DNA of 64,000 bases from Roseitalea sp. (GTDB lineage Bacteria > Pseudomonadota > Alphaproteobacteria > Rhizobiales > Rhizobiaceae): positions 186,001 through 250,000 of the forward strand of contig JAEPON010000005.1 in the NCBI GenBank assembly GCA_017642895.1, given 5' to 3'. Position 1 is the stretch's first letter. Each line of letters opens with the position of its first letter. The notes beneath the pieces were generated by a model, which had not been told where the DNA came from, did no database searches, and saw nothing but the letters and a program-made list of their open reading frames with translations. Made by a program: the position numbers and the translations under genes. Shown piece after piece: positions 44,463-52,062 of this stretch.

Positions 44463-45572
44463 TCAGCCGGGCTCCGCGCGGACACGCGCCGACAGAAGAT
44501 TGATCGCGCGGCCATCGGCTTCAATGTCCGTTCGCAGAATCAAAAAGCCCGGCTCGGACGGGGCGGCTCCGTCGGGCAGATCGACATGGAACAGAAACTC
44601 GGTTGCGGACTGGCCGACGTCGAAGCGGCGCCGGCCGCAGTCGCCCAGCGGGCCGAAGTCGCAGGTCACCGACATTTGGGTCGGCCTGCCATCGTCGGCG
44701 CGAGCGCTCAGGCTGACCTGCACGCGGCTTCCGGCCAGCATTTGCAACGTCCCCACCGGCACGTCGATATAGACGCGGCCGGTATCGGCCGGCGTGACCA
44801 GGCGCGCGTAATCGCCAAACGGATCGGTTTCCATCGACGCGGTTGCGCCACCTTCCAGGCTGAGCGCGGCCGGATCGGCGGGCGTGAACAGCATCACCCA
44901 TTCGCCTTCATCCTGCTGGCCGGTGGTGCGCGGTGCGGAGCCGGACTGCGCGTCGCGGCCGGCAAAATCATCATCGCCAAGCTCGCGCGGCGGATTGGGT
45001 ACGGAGGTGTCGCGCGCTTCCTCGCTGACAAATGCGCCGGACGTGATGATCCACCAAAGGCCGCCGAACACCAAAGCGGCCGCGACGATGACGGCAAATC
45101 CGGTTGCGAAAGGCCCGCGATCAACGCGCAAGGGCGAGCGACGCACTCTCGGTTCGGTTTCGGCGCGCACCGCCTCGGCCTCAGCACGAGCGGTCTCCAG
45201 GCGCGGCTCGACGTACAGGCCCGCATCAGAGCCCGCCGACGCCGCCGGCGTCTCCACCGCGGGTATGTCGCTTGCCGCCTCATTGTCCGGGTTGGCGGCC
45301 ACGGGCGGCACATCGGGCGCATGGGGCGGGGGGATGTCAGGGGACGGTGCTGGCGCGTCGGCCTGCGCCCGAACGTCCTGCTCGATCGCCTCGATCGCCT
45401 CGCCCAAGCGCTGCGTCTGGGCGGCAAGCTTGTCAGGCGTTGCCTCACCGCGCGCGGTGAGCGAGCGTTGCATCGCCGATGCCGCAGCCTCATACACGCG
45501 CTGGCGGAAGGCCGGATCATGGGCATCGCCCTTGGCGAGCGCCTTGCGCAATGCGTTCTGCAGAGAGTCCAC
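44463..45572 (-). CDS. Conserved hypothetical single-pass membrane protein
   Basis: This 369-residue protein of unknown function has a helical cytoplasmic N-terminus (DSLQNALRKALAKGDAHD; LAAQTQRLGEAIEAIEQDVR) and a Pro/Ala/Asp-rich linker (about 90-180). One transmembrane helix follows (about 193-215, FAVIVAAALVFGGLWWIITSG) with an exported C-terminal domain of about 150 residues that looks beta-rich (GRVYIDVPVGTLQMLAGSRV; CDFGPLGDCGRRRFDVG, with one possible disulphide). The GTG at 45572 was chosen because GGGGA lies 7 nt upstream; no ATG fits. It is convergent with ppk2 and divergent from the nitronate monooxygenase gene. I do not recognise a named family. Confidence 0.75.
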   Translation of the reverse strand: MDSLQNALRKALAKGDAHDPAFRQRVYEAAASAMQRSLTARGEATPDKLAAQTQRLGEAIEAIEQDVRAQADAPAPSPDIPPPHAPDVPPVAANPDNEAASDIPAVETPAASAGSDAGLYVEPRLETARAEAEAVRAETEPRVRRSPLRVDRGPFATGFAVIVAAALVFGGLWWIITSGAFVSEEARDTSVPNPPRELGDDDFAGRDAQSGSAPRTTGQQDEGEWVMLFTPADPAALSLEGGATASMETDPFGDYARLVTPADTGRVYIDVPVGTLQMLAGSRVQVSLSARADDGRPTQMSVTCDFGPLGDCGRRRFDVGQSATEFLFHVDLPDGAAPSEPGFLILRTDIEADGRAINLLSARVRAEPG

Positions 45573-45790
45573 GGCCCGTTCCCCGTCCGGTCCGGCGACC
45601 GGCACCGCGCGGTCACCCCAACGGGTCGGGCATGGCACAATTGCACAAATGTGAAAAGCCCATGACCATTTTCGGGGCGCTGGCGGCGCCTTTGTCGACA
45701 GCAAAGTCCGCGTTCGGCCCCTGCCGACACGGCTTGGCCGAACCGGACGATGCCTTGCCGCTTGCGCCGGGGCCGAAACCTGATACATCT

Positions 45791-45815
45791 TACTTTTACG
45801 AAAACGTCAAAATTT
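45791..45815 (+). promoter_or_regulatory. Second copy of the MerR-type operator, before nitronate monooxygenase
   Basis: TTTACGAAAACGTCAAAATTT (45795-45815, one base beyond 20 and so given here only as TTTACG + A + AAACGTCAAAATTT) matches the fad-operon operator at 4346-4366 in 20 of 21 positions. The left arm is degraded (TTACTTTT in place of TTGACGTT). It ends 11 nt before the start codon, so binding would block the promoter or early transcript. Confidence 0.65.
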
Positions 45816-45826
45816 TTGAGCGACAA

Positions 45827-46783
45827 ATGGCCCTTCCCGACATTCTGAAGACCGATCTCCGCCTGCCCGTGGTGGCCGCGCCGATGTTCATCCTGTCCCA
45901 CCCGCCGCTGGTGCTCGCCCAGTGCAAGGCCGGGATCGTCGGATCGTTTCCGGCGCTCAATGCACGGCCCGAAAGCCAGCTTGACGAATGGCTCGCCGAG
46001 ATCACCGAGGCACTGGCGGCCCACAATGCAAGCAACCCGGAGCGCCCGGCAGCGCCGTTCGCCGTCAACCAGATCGTGCACACCTCCAACAAGCGGCTCG
46101 AACACGATCTGACGATGTGCGTCAAATACAAGGTACCGATCGTCATCTCATCGCTGGGTGCGGTGCCCGAGGTCAACCAGGCCATCCATTCCTATGGCGG
46201 GATCGTGCTGCACGATGTGATCAACAACAGACATGCCAGTTCGGCGATCCGAAAGGGCGCCGACGGGCTGATCGCGGTGGCGGCCGGCGCCGGCGGCCAT
46301 GCGGGGCCGCTGTCGTCGTTCGCGCTGATCCAGGAAGTTCGCGAATGGTTCGACGGACCGCTGCTTTTGTCGGGCTCGATTGCCACCGGCCGCGCGGTGC
46401 TCGCCGCGGAGGCGATGGGCGCCGACATGGCCTATATCGGCTCGCCCTTCATCGCCACCGAGGAGGCGCGCGCCGTCGACGACTACAAGCAGATGGTCGT
46501 CGACAGCGAGGCCAAGGACATCGTCTATTCGAACTATTTTACCGGCATCTCGGGCAACTATCTCAAGCCGTCGATCGAAAAAGCCGGCATGGACCCGGAC
46601 GATCTGCCCGAGGCCGATCCCTCCAAGATGGACTTCTCGCAGGCCACCGGCGCCAAGGCATGGAAGGACATCTGGGGCTGCGGACAGGGCATCGGCGCGG
46701 TCAAGGCGGTGCGGCCGGTCGCCGACTATGTCGATCAGCTCGACGCCGAATATGCCGCCGCCCGCGCGGAAATTTGCGGCTGA
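45827..46783 (+). CDS. Nitronate monooxygenase (2-nitropropane dioxygenase family)
   Basis: This 318-residue FMN-dependent TIM-barrel enzyme oxidises alkyl nitronates such as propionate-3-nitronate. Family segments are RLPVVAAPMFILSHPPLVLA at the N-terminus, GIVGSFPALNAR, VISSLGAVPEVNQAIHSYGG, the phosphate-binding region VAAGAGGHAGPLSSFALIQE (includes the catalytic-region His) and MAYIGSPFIATEEA. The start at 45827 gives the family N-terminus; upstream in-frame sequence is not homologous. It has its own upstream copy of the MerR-type operator found at the beta-oxidation operon, which suggests joint control with acyl-CoA catabolism. The physiological substrate is not known from sequence. Confidence 0.92.
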   Translation: MALPDILKTDLRLPVVAAPMFILSHPPLVLAQCKAGIVGSFPALNARPESQLDEWLAEITEALAAHNASNPERPAAPFAVNQIVHTSNKRLEHDLTMCVKYKVPIVISSLGAVPEVNQAIHSYGGIVLHDVINNRHASSAIRKGADGLIAVAAGAGGHAGPLSSFALIQEVREWFDGPLLLSGSIATGRAVLAAEAMGADMAYIGSPFIATEEARAVDDYKQMVVDSEAKDIVYSNYFTGISGNYLKPSIEKAGMDPDDLPEADPSKMDFSQATGAKAWKDIWGCGQGIGAVKAVRPVADYVDQLDAEYAAARAEICG

Positions 46784-46895
46784 CGCGGTTCGCACCCGGA
46801 CCCGGACCTGGCCGCTGTTGCGGCGGCGCAACACTCACGACCTCGTGAATGGCCGTTCATGGTGCATTCACCATGACTTGGCTAACAGTCGGGGC

Positions 46896-47255
46896 ATGCG
46901 TTTCGTGACCGCCCTTTTGCTGCTCGTCTCGGTCCTGACCACCCATGCGGTGGCGCTGGAGCGTGCGGCGGAAAAGGCGCTGACATGCACGCAGGCCACG
47001 GCAGAGGCCGTCATGGCGCCGACCACCCCCTCCGACGTCCCGGTGATCGCGCCATCAGCGCAAGCCGCGGCCGATACCGTGGAAGCCGGTGCCGATGTTC
47101 CAGCCGGGGCCTGTCACGGACATGGCGACTGCGTGTTCCTGATGCCGCAGCACCGGTTTGAGACCAGCACGCTGGTCCCGGCCGAGGCGGGCGAACGATC
47201 CGATCATGCCAGCGCGCACGACGGACATTTGGTGAACAAGCCGCCAATCGCCTGA
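46896..47255 (+). CDS. Small exported Cys/His-containing hypothetical protein
   Basis: The 119-residue protein has a signal peptide (MRFVTALLLLVSVLTTHAVA, cleaved after about residue 20) and an Ala/Pro-rich middle. The C-terminal part has CHGHGDCVFLMPQHRFE and later HASAHDGH, a set of Cys, His and Met that could bind a metal such as copper. I recognise no family. It lies 112 bp after the nitronate monooxygenase gene and 64 bp before two L,D-transpeptidase genes on the same strand, so it may share a transcript with either. Two extra Cys would allow a disulphide. The function is unknown. Confidence 0.65.
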   Translation: MRFVTALLLLVSVLTTHAVALERAAEKALTCTQATAEAVMAPTTPSDVPVIAPSAQAAADTVEAGADVPAGACHGHGDCVFLMPQHRFETSTLVPAEAGERSDHASAHDGHLVNKPPIA

Positions 47256-47319
47256 CGCAGTTGCAGCGAACGGGCGCCTGACGCGCCTTTCCCGCCTTTT
47301 GCCGTTCAGGAGTTTTGCC

Positions 47320-47892
47320 ATGATTTCCAGACGTATGCTTGTCGCCGGCGCCGCCGCGAGCCTCATGCTGCCCGCAGCCCCCGCGCTTGCCCACCATTCC
47401 AAACGCTATCGCGAGTTCCAGCTCGACCCGAAATTCGTGCCCCAATCGGTGCGCTATTCGGGCCATCCACCGGGGACGATCGTCGTCGACCCACGCAACC
47501 ATTTCCTCTATCTGGTCGAGCGGCCGGGCCGGGCGCGCCGCTATGGCGTCGGTGTCGGTCGCGCCGGCCTTGCCTTCCGGGGCGATGCCGTCATCCGGCG
47601 CAAGGCCGAATGGCCAAGCTGGCGGCCGACCGACAACATGATCCGCCGCAATCCTGCCCGATATGCCAAATATGCGAACGGCGTGCCCGGGGGGCCCGGC
47701 AATCCGCTGGGTTCGCGGGCGCTTTATCTTTACAAGGGCAACCGCGACACCATGTACCGCATTCACGGCACGACCGAACCCTGGAGCATTGGACAGTCCG
47801 TTTCCAATGGCTGCATCCGCATGATCAACGCCCATGTCGAGGATCTCTACGAACGCGTCCCGATCGGCACGCGCGTGGTGGTGCTGGGATGA
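47320..47892 (+). CDS. L,D-transpeptidase (YkuD domain), first of a tandem pair
   Basis: The 190-residue exported protein has a signal peptide (MISRRMLVAGAAASLMLPAA...APALA, with a twin-Arg like SRRML start) and a YkuD catalytic domain (about 55-190). IVVDPRNHFLYLV opens the domain, and the active-site signature is RIHGTTEPWSIGQSVSNGCI, in which the Cys is the nucleophile and HGT holds the partner His. It forms 3-3 cross-links or attaches proteins in peptidoglycan, a process important in polar-growing Rhizobiales. AGGAG lies 7 nt before the ATG. Its stop codon overlaps the next start (ATGA). Confidence 0.93.
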   Translation: MISRRMLVAGAAASLMLPAAPALAHHSKRYREFQLDPKFVPQSVRYSGHPPGTIVVDPRNHFLYLVERPGRARRYGVGVGRAGLAFRGDAVIRRKAEWPSWRPTDNMIRRNPARYAKYANGVPGGPGNPLGSRALYLYKGNRDTMYRIHGTTEPWSIGQSVSNGCIRMINAHVEDLYERVPIGTRVVVLG

Positions 47893-48584
47893 CACACACA
47901 TTGTTGACACGACGCCGGTTTGCCGCGGGCGCGGCGAGCCTGGCCGGGCTTGGCCTTGCGGGCTGCACGACGGCCGGGCCGTCGCGCCGGGCCGCTGACA
48001 TCGCCACAACGCCACCGGCCTCCGCACAGCCAGCCTCGACCGTGATGGCCGCCTACGGCCCGATGCCCGGCGAGCGCTTCCCGCTGCCGGCGATCGACAT
48101 CTCCAAGGTGCCGCCGCAATTCTGGCGCCAGCAGGTGGCCTATCCGACGCCGGAGCCGCCAGGCACGCTGGTCGTCGATACGTCCAACTTCTTCCTGTAT
48201 CTGGTTCAGGAAGGCGGCCAGGCGATGCGCTACGGCGTCGGGCTGGGCCGCGCCGGCTTTGAATGGTCGGGGCGCGGGCGCGTGGCCTACAAACGTCAAT
48301 GGCCGACCTGGACGCCGCCTGACGAGATGATCGCGCGCGAGCCCGAACTCGAACGCTGGAGCGTGCGCAATGGCGGCATGCCGCCGGGCCTCGACAACCC
48401 GTTGGGCGCCCGCGCGCTCTATATTTTCGATGGTGGCGTCGATACGCTCTATCGCGTGCACGGATCGCCCGAACACTGGACGATCGGCAAGGCGGTGTCG
48501 TCGGGCTGCGTGCGGATGATGCAGCAGGACGTGATCGATCTCTACAATCGCGTGCCGACGCCGGCGCCGATCGTGGTGACCTGA
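47889..48584 (+). CDS. L,D-transpeptidase (YkuD domain), second of a tandem pair, probable lipoprotein
   Basis: The 231-residue protein has an N-terminal TRRRFAAGAASLAGLGLAGC, which combines a twin-Arg motif with a lipobox (LAGC, Cys about 27). It is therefore probably a Tat-exported lipoprotein. A spacer of about 60 residues follows, then the YkuD domain with LVVDTSNFFLYLVQEGGQ and catalytic signature RVHGSPEHWTIGKAVSSGCV. Domain similarity to the preceding gene shows a tandem duplication, but anchoring differs (soluble versus lipid-anchored). The start overlaps the upstream stop by 4 nt, so expression is coupled. Confidence 0.92.
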   Translation: MTHTLLTRRRFAAGAASLAGLGLAGCTTAGPSRRAADIATTPPASAQPASTVMAAYGPMPGERFPLPAIDISKVPPQFWRQQVAYPTPEPPGTLVVDTSNFFLYLVQEGGQAMRYGVGLGRAGFEWSGRGRVAYKRQWPTWTPPDEMIAREPELERWSVRNGGMPPGLDNPLGARALYIFDGGVDTLYRVHGSPEHWTIGKAVSSGCVRMMQQDVIDLYNRVPTPAPIVVT

Positions 48585-48705
48585 TCGCGCCCGGAGGGCA
48601 TCACCGGCACGAGGAGCCGGCACCCACTTGATCTTGGACGGGCGCGCCGCTAAAGCGCTCATCGGCGGACGGCACCGGTGATCAACCGGTCCGGCCCGCC
48701 CCGGC

Positions 48706-48781
48706 GCCGCTGTAGCTCAGTTGGTAGAGCACGTCATTCGTAATGATGGGGTCGTAGGTTCGAGTCCTATCAGCGGCACCA
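48706..48781 (+). tRNA. tRNA-Thr (anticodon CGT)
   Basis: A full cloverleaf is present: acceptor GCCGCTG/CAGCGGC, D arm GCTC...GAGC, anticodon stem CGTCA/TGATG around loop TTCGTAA (anticodon CGT, reads ACG), and T arm with GGTTCGAGTCC. Discriminator A and an encoded CCA (48779-48781) follow. There is no sign of an integrated element at its 3' end. Confidence 0.97.
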
Positions 48782-48922
48782 ACCGCAATTGGCGAAGCCA
48801 AAATGCGGGATATCTGCTCCATACGTTGCAGAAGCGGCAAGCGATTGCGAAGCAAACGCTGAGAGCGACAGTTCTCGGCTCTTCTGGTCACCTGCACCAT
48901 TGCCGCCAGCGCGGCATCGCCA

Positions 48923-49627
48923 TCAAAGGCCAGGCAGGATCGCCTTCAGAAAGCTGGCCAGATCGTCTGTGACGTGGTCGACCTGGTCCTCAACGTCCTC
49001 GCGTTCCCAAATCTCCGAGAAGGTCGCCTCGAAATTGCGCGGCACGATCAGCACCGTCTTCATGCCCAAGGCCTTGGGCACGGTGAGGTTGCGGGCAAGA
49101 TCCTCGAACATCGCCGCGCGCGTGCAGTCGACACGGTGCAGCGCCCGGAACTTGTCATAGGTCGCGCCGGCCGGCTTTGGGACCAGCTCGGCGGCGACGA
49201 TGTCAAAAATCTCGTCGAAATGGTCGAGAATGCCGAGCTGGCGCGCGGTCCGTTCGGCATGGCCCTTGTCGCCATTGGTGAAGATGAACTTGCGGCCCGG
49301 CAACACCCGGATCGCCTCGCCCAGGGCCGGATCGGGATCGAGCCAGGAATAGTCGATGTCGTGCACCTTTTCGAGAAAATCGTCAGGATCGACATTGTGG
49401 CGCTGCATCAGGCCGGCCAGCGTCGTGCCATATTGCTTGTAGTAGTCCTTTTGCACCTTGCGCGCCTCTTCGCGCGGCACCTGCAGCAGGTCCGACACAT
49501 AGCCGGTCATCGCCACATCGATCTGCGCGAACAGGTTGGAATGATGCGGATAGAGCGTGTTGTCGAGATCGAACACCCATTCGCGGACATGGGCGAACGC
49601 GGCAGGATTCGGAGCATGGACGTTCAT
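48923..49627 (-). CDS. HAD-family pyrimidine 5'-nucleotidase-like hydrolase
   Basis: This 234-residue HAD phosphatase has motif I VFDLDNTLYPH (nucleophile Asp about 15), motif II FIFTNGDKGHAERTAR, motif III Lys near LVPKPAGATYDKF and motif IV MFEDLARNL. The pattern matches the SDT1/PpnN-adjacent pyrimidine 5'-nucleotidase subfamily seen across alphaproteobacteria, which dephosphorylates UMP/CMP or related nucleotides. The start at 49627 is the ATG giving MNVHAPNPAAF. It is divergent from a DMT transporter gene with a 70-bp gap. Confidence 0.9.
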   Translation of the reverse strand: MNVHAPNPAAFAHVREWVFDLDNTLYPHHSNLFAQIDVAMTGYVSDLLQVPREEARKVQKDYYKQYGTTLAGLMQRHNVDPDDFLEKVHDIDYSWLDPDPALGEAIRVLPGRKFIFTNGDKGHAERTARQLGILDHFDEIFDIVAAELVPKPAGATYDKFRALHRVDCTRAAMFEDLARNLTVPKALGMKTVLIVPRNFEATFSEIWEREDVEDQVDHVTDDLASFLKAILPGL

Positions 49628-49697
49628 GGCCGACTTATGGCACAGCCGCGAGCGACCCGAAACAAAAACGTCGGGTGCAGGCCGGCATGGGGACGCT

Positions 49698-50612
49698 GTG
49701 GAACTGTGGATACCGATCACGATCGTCGCCGCCTTCGTGCAGAACCTGCGCTCCGGGCTGCAGCGCCATATGCGCATGCGGATGGGCACGACCGGAGCGA
49801 CGTTCGTCCGCTTCGGCTTCGGCCTGCCGGTGGCGTTCGCGCTTTTGGGGCTGGTGCTGTGGCTGACCGGCAGCACGCCGCCGCAGACCAACCCCGCGTT
49901 TTGGATCTGGGTCACGGTGGGCGCTTGCGCGCAGATCGCCGCACAGGCGCTGCTCGTCATCATGTTCACAAGGCGCAGCTTCGCCGTCGGCTCGGCCTAT
50001 TCGCGGACCGAGCCGATCCAGGCGGTCATTTTCGGGCTTGTCCTTCTGGGTGAGCGGGCGCCGGCATCGGTTCTTCTGGCAATCGCCATCTCGGTCGGCG
50101 GCGTGATCGTTCTGACCTTCGCCCGTCAGCCGGCCGGGCAATCCCCGCGCAGCACATCCGTGCTTGCCCGTCTTTTGTCGCCGACCGCGCTGATCGGCCT
50201 TGCCTCGGGCACCTTTTTCGGCCTGTCGGCGGTTGCCTACCGCGCCGCCTCGCTTTCGCTGTCCGGTCCCAACTTCATGGTCCAGGCCGGCATTACGCTG
50301 TGCGTGGCGATCACGATGCAGACCGTTGTCATGCTGGTCTGGATGCTGGCGCGCGACCGGGCCGAATTGCGCCGCGTTGCCGATGCCTGGCGGATCGGTG
50401 CATTGACGGGACTTGCCGGCGCGCTGGCATCGTTCGGCTGGTTTTCAGCGATGACGCTGCAACAGGCCGGCGCGGTCAAGGCACTGGCGCAGATCGAGAT
50501 GCTGTTTGCCTACGCAACGACCGTTCTGGTGTTTCGCGAGCCGGTCAATCGCGCGGAGATCGCCGGCTGCGCGCTGGTCGCCGCCGGGGTGATCGTACTG
50601 GTGCTCGCATAG
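49698..50612 (+). CDS. DMT-superfamily (EamA-type) transporter
   Basis: This 304-residue membrane protein has about ten hydrophobic helices in two EamA halves. The first includes AQIAAQALLVIMFTRRSFAVG, SRTEPIQAVIFGLVLLGE and AIAISVGGVIVLTFA. The second includes GLASGTFFGLSAVAYRAASL, QQAGAVKALAQIEMLFAYAT and EIAGCALVAAGVIVLVLA. Members export small metabolites or drugs, and the substrate is unknown. The GTG at 49698 was preferred (GGGGA 4-5 nt upstream, helix 1 starting directly), and longer frames run into the HAD promoter. It ends 9 bp from the convergent phenylalanine hydroxylase gene. Confidence 0.87.
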   Translation: MELWIPITIVAAFVQNLRSGLQRHMRMRMGTTGATFVRFGFGLPVAFALLGLVLWLTGSTPPQTNPAFWIWVTVGACAQIAAQALLVIMFTRRSFAVGSAYSRTEPIQAVIFGLVLLGERAPASVLLAIAISVGGVIVLTFARQPAGQSPRSTSVLARLLSPTALIGLASGTFFGLSAVAYRAASLSLSGPNFMVQAGITLCVAITMQTVVMLVWMLARDRAELRRVADAWRIGALTGLAGALASFGWFSAMTLQQAGAVKALAQIEMLFAYATTVLVFREPVNRAEIAGCALVAAGVIVLVLA

Positions 50613-50621
50613 TGCCGAGAC

Positions 50622-51470
50622 CTACGCAGCGGTCCGCAAGAGGGCCGGATCGAGCGGTGCGTCGGCCTTGTGGCGGGCGACGAGCCCGGCCAGATCGGTC
50701 GCGGCCATCTGGCGGTTGAGCGCCTCGAAAGAGGGCAGCACGAAATAGGCGCGCTGGAACGCGTCGATCTCATAGTCGGTGCGCATGATCGTCTCGATAT
50801 CCATCGGCACGCGGTTGGCGGTGTCGCTCTCGGCGGCGAACTGAAGCTCGGAAAAGGAGGACATCAGGCCGGCGCCGAAGACCTTCAGATCCTGGCCCGG
50901 CTCCTGGATCAAGCCGAACTCGGCGGTGTACCAGTAGAGACGGGTGATCATCGCGTCGCCGCCCAGCGGGATCAGTTCCAGTGCCTTTTCGCCGTAACGC
51001 TGCATGAAGTCGGCGAAGTCGGGTTGGGTCAGGATCGGCACGTGGCCGAAGAAGTCGTGGAACATGTCCGGCTCGACGATGTAGTCGAGTTCGTCCATCG
51101 ACCGCAGCCAGTTGGTCACTGGAAAGCGCCGGTTGGCCAGATGATCGAAAAAGGGTTCGGCGGGGATGAGGCCGGGCACGGCGACCAGCGTCCATCCGGT
51201 CATGGCGGACAGTTTGGCGCTGACGGTTTCGAAGTCCGGCACGCGGTCGATGAGACCCAGCGCGGCGACGCCGTCGAGATAGGATTGGTGGGCATAGCGC
51301 CCGGTCAGTTTCGACTGGCGATCGCTCAGCGTGCGCCACACCGCCTGGTCGGCATCGGTATAGGCATCGTAGTGCTGCGGCACGGTGAAGTCGGCGCGGC
51401 AATGGGAATAATCGCCCCGCATGCCTTGGGTGGCGCATTCGGCGGCATATTGCGATACATTCACGGACAT
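50622..51470 (-). CDS. phhA: Phenylalanine 4-monooxygenase
   Basis: This 282-residue pterin-dependent aromatic amino acid hydroxylase converts phenylalanine to tyrosine. The iron-binding facial triad is intact: two His in DMFHDFFGHVPIL (about residues 147-152) and Glu in YWYTAEFGLI (about 192). FGAGLMSSFSELQFA is a further family segment. The ATG at 51470 (MSVNVSQYAAEC) has GGAGG upstream, and a 26-residue extension is unlikely. It is divergent from an Lrp/AsnC regulator gene with a shared 118-bp control region, so that regulator probably controls it. Confidence 0.95.
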   Translation of the reverse strand: MSVNVSQYAAECATQGMRGDYSHCRADFTVPQHYDAYTDADQAVWRTLSDRQSKLTGRYAHQSYLDGVAALGLIDRVPDFETVSAKLSAMTGWTLVAVPGLIPAEPFFDHLANRRFPVTNWLRSMDELDYIVEPDMFHDFFGHVPILTQPDFADFMQRYGEKALELIPLGGDAMITRLYWYTAEFGLIQEPGQDLKVFGAGLMSSFSELQFAAESDTANRVPMDIETIMRTDYEIDAFQRAYFVLPSFEALNRQMAATDLAGLVARHKADAPLDPALLRTAA

Positions 51471-51552
51471 GGCGGCCTCCCTTGCCTTGTGCAGACAGTT
51501 TACCATCGCGCCTCGGGTCGAATTGACTTGATCGATCCGTCTGTGCAACGAA

Positions 51553-51573
51553 TTTGGTGATTTTCACTCGAAA
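51553..51573. promoter_or_regulatory. Candidate Lrp-type operator between phhA and the Lrp gene
   Basis: The core inverted repeat GTGA-TTT-TCAC (51558-51568) sits in an AT-rich stretch flanked by TTTG and CGAAA, about 20 bp before the Lrp start. Lrp/AsnC proteins often bind such short AT-rich dyads in their own divergent promoters. Confidence 0.45.
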
Positions 51574-51588
51574 CACGCGAGCAACGAG

Positions 51589-52062
51589 ATGATTTCACTT
51601 GATCGGCACGAGGTTGCCATGCTCGATGTGCTGCAGCGCGACGGCCGGCGGACGATCACCGACCTTGCCGAAGATGTCGGACTGTCGGCGACGCCATGCG
51701 CGCGGCGCTTCGACCGGCTGACTGAAAGCGGTGCCATTCGCGCGATCGTCGCGCGGCTCGACCGGCGCGCGCTGGGTCTCGAAGTCGAGGTGTTCGTGCA
51801 GGTGCGCCTTGGCAGTCATGCCGACGACACGCCCGAACGGTTCATCGCCATGGTCGGCAGGCTCGATGAGGTTGTCGCCTGCTGGTCGCTGACAGGCGAT
51901 TTCGACTTCATGCTTCAGGTGGTGGTGACCGATGTGGAGGCGCTGAACGATTTCATCGGCGGGACCCTGTTGAAGTTCGACGGTGTCCGCGACGTGCGGA
52001 CCAATCTCGTCCTGAAAAACCACAAGGGCCCGGCCAAGCTTCCGCTCGGGCATTTGACATGA
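51589..52062 (+). CDS. Lrp/AsnC-family transcriptional regulator
   Basis: This 157-residue protein has an N-terminal winged helix (LDRHEVAMLDVLQRDGRRTI; DLAEDVGLSATPCARRFDRL, residues 4-55) and a C-terminal RAM/AsnC ligand-binding domain (LGLEVEVFVQVRLGSH; GDFDFMLQVVVTDVEALNDF). It is divergent from phhA and therefore a good candidate for its phenylalanine- or tyrosine-responsive regulator, as in other alphaproteobacteria. Its stop overlaps the start of the next gene by 4 nt (ATGA), tying a hydrolase-like/GNAT fusion to the same transcript. Confidence 0.93.
   Translation: MISLDRHEVAMLDVLQRDGRRTITDLAEDVGLSATPCARRFDRLTESGAIRAIVARLDRRALGLEVEVFVQVRLGSHADDTPERFIAMVGRLDEVVACWSLTGDFDFMLQVVVTDVEALNDFIGGTLLKFDGVRDVRTNLVLKNHKGPAKLPLGHLT

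Noticed and set aside
48585..48705. Minus-strand frame extending from the second L,D-transpeptidase gene into the tRNA leader
   Set aside because: It is antisense to the transpeptidase gene, with no domain and strong Arg/Ala bias.
48782..48922. Region 3' of tRNA-Thr checked for an attachment site or integrated element
   Set aside because: No integrase gene and no repeat of the tRNA 3' end are visible nearby, and the neighbours are ordinary chromosomal genes.
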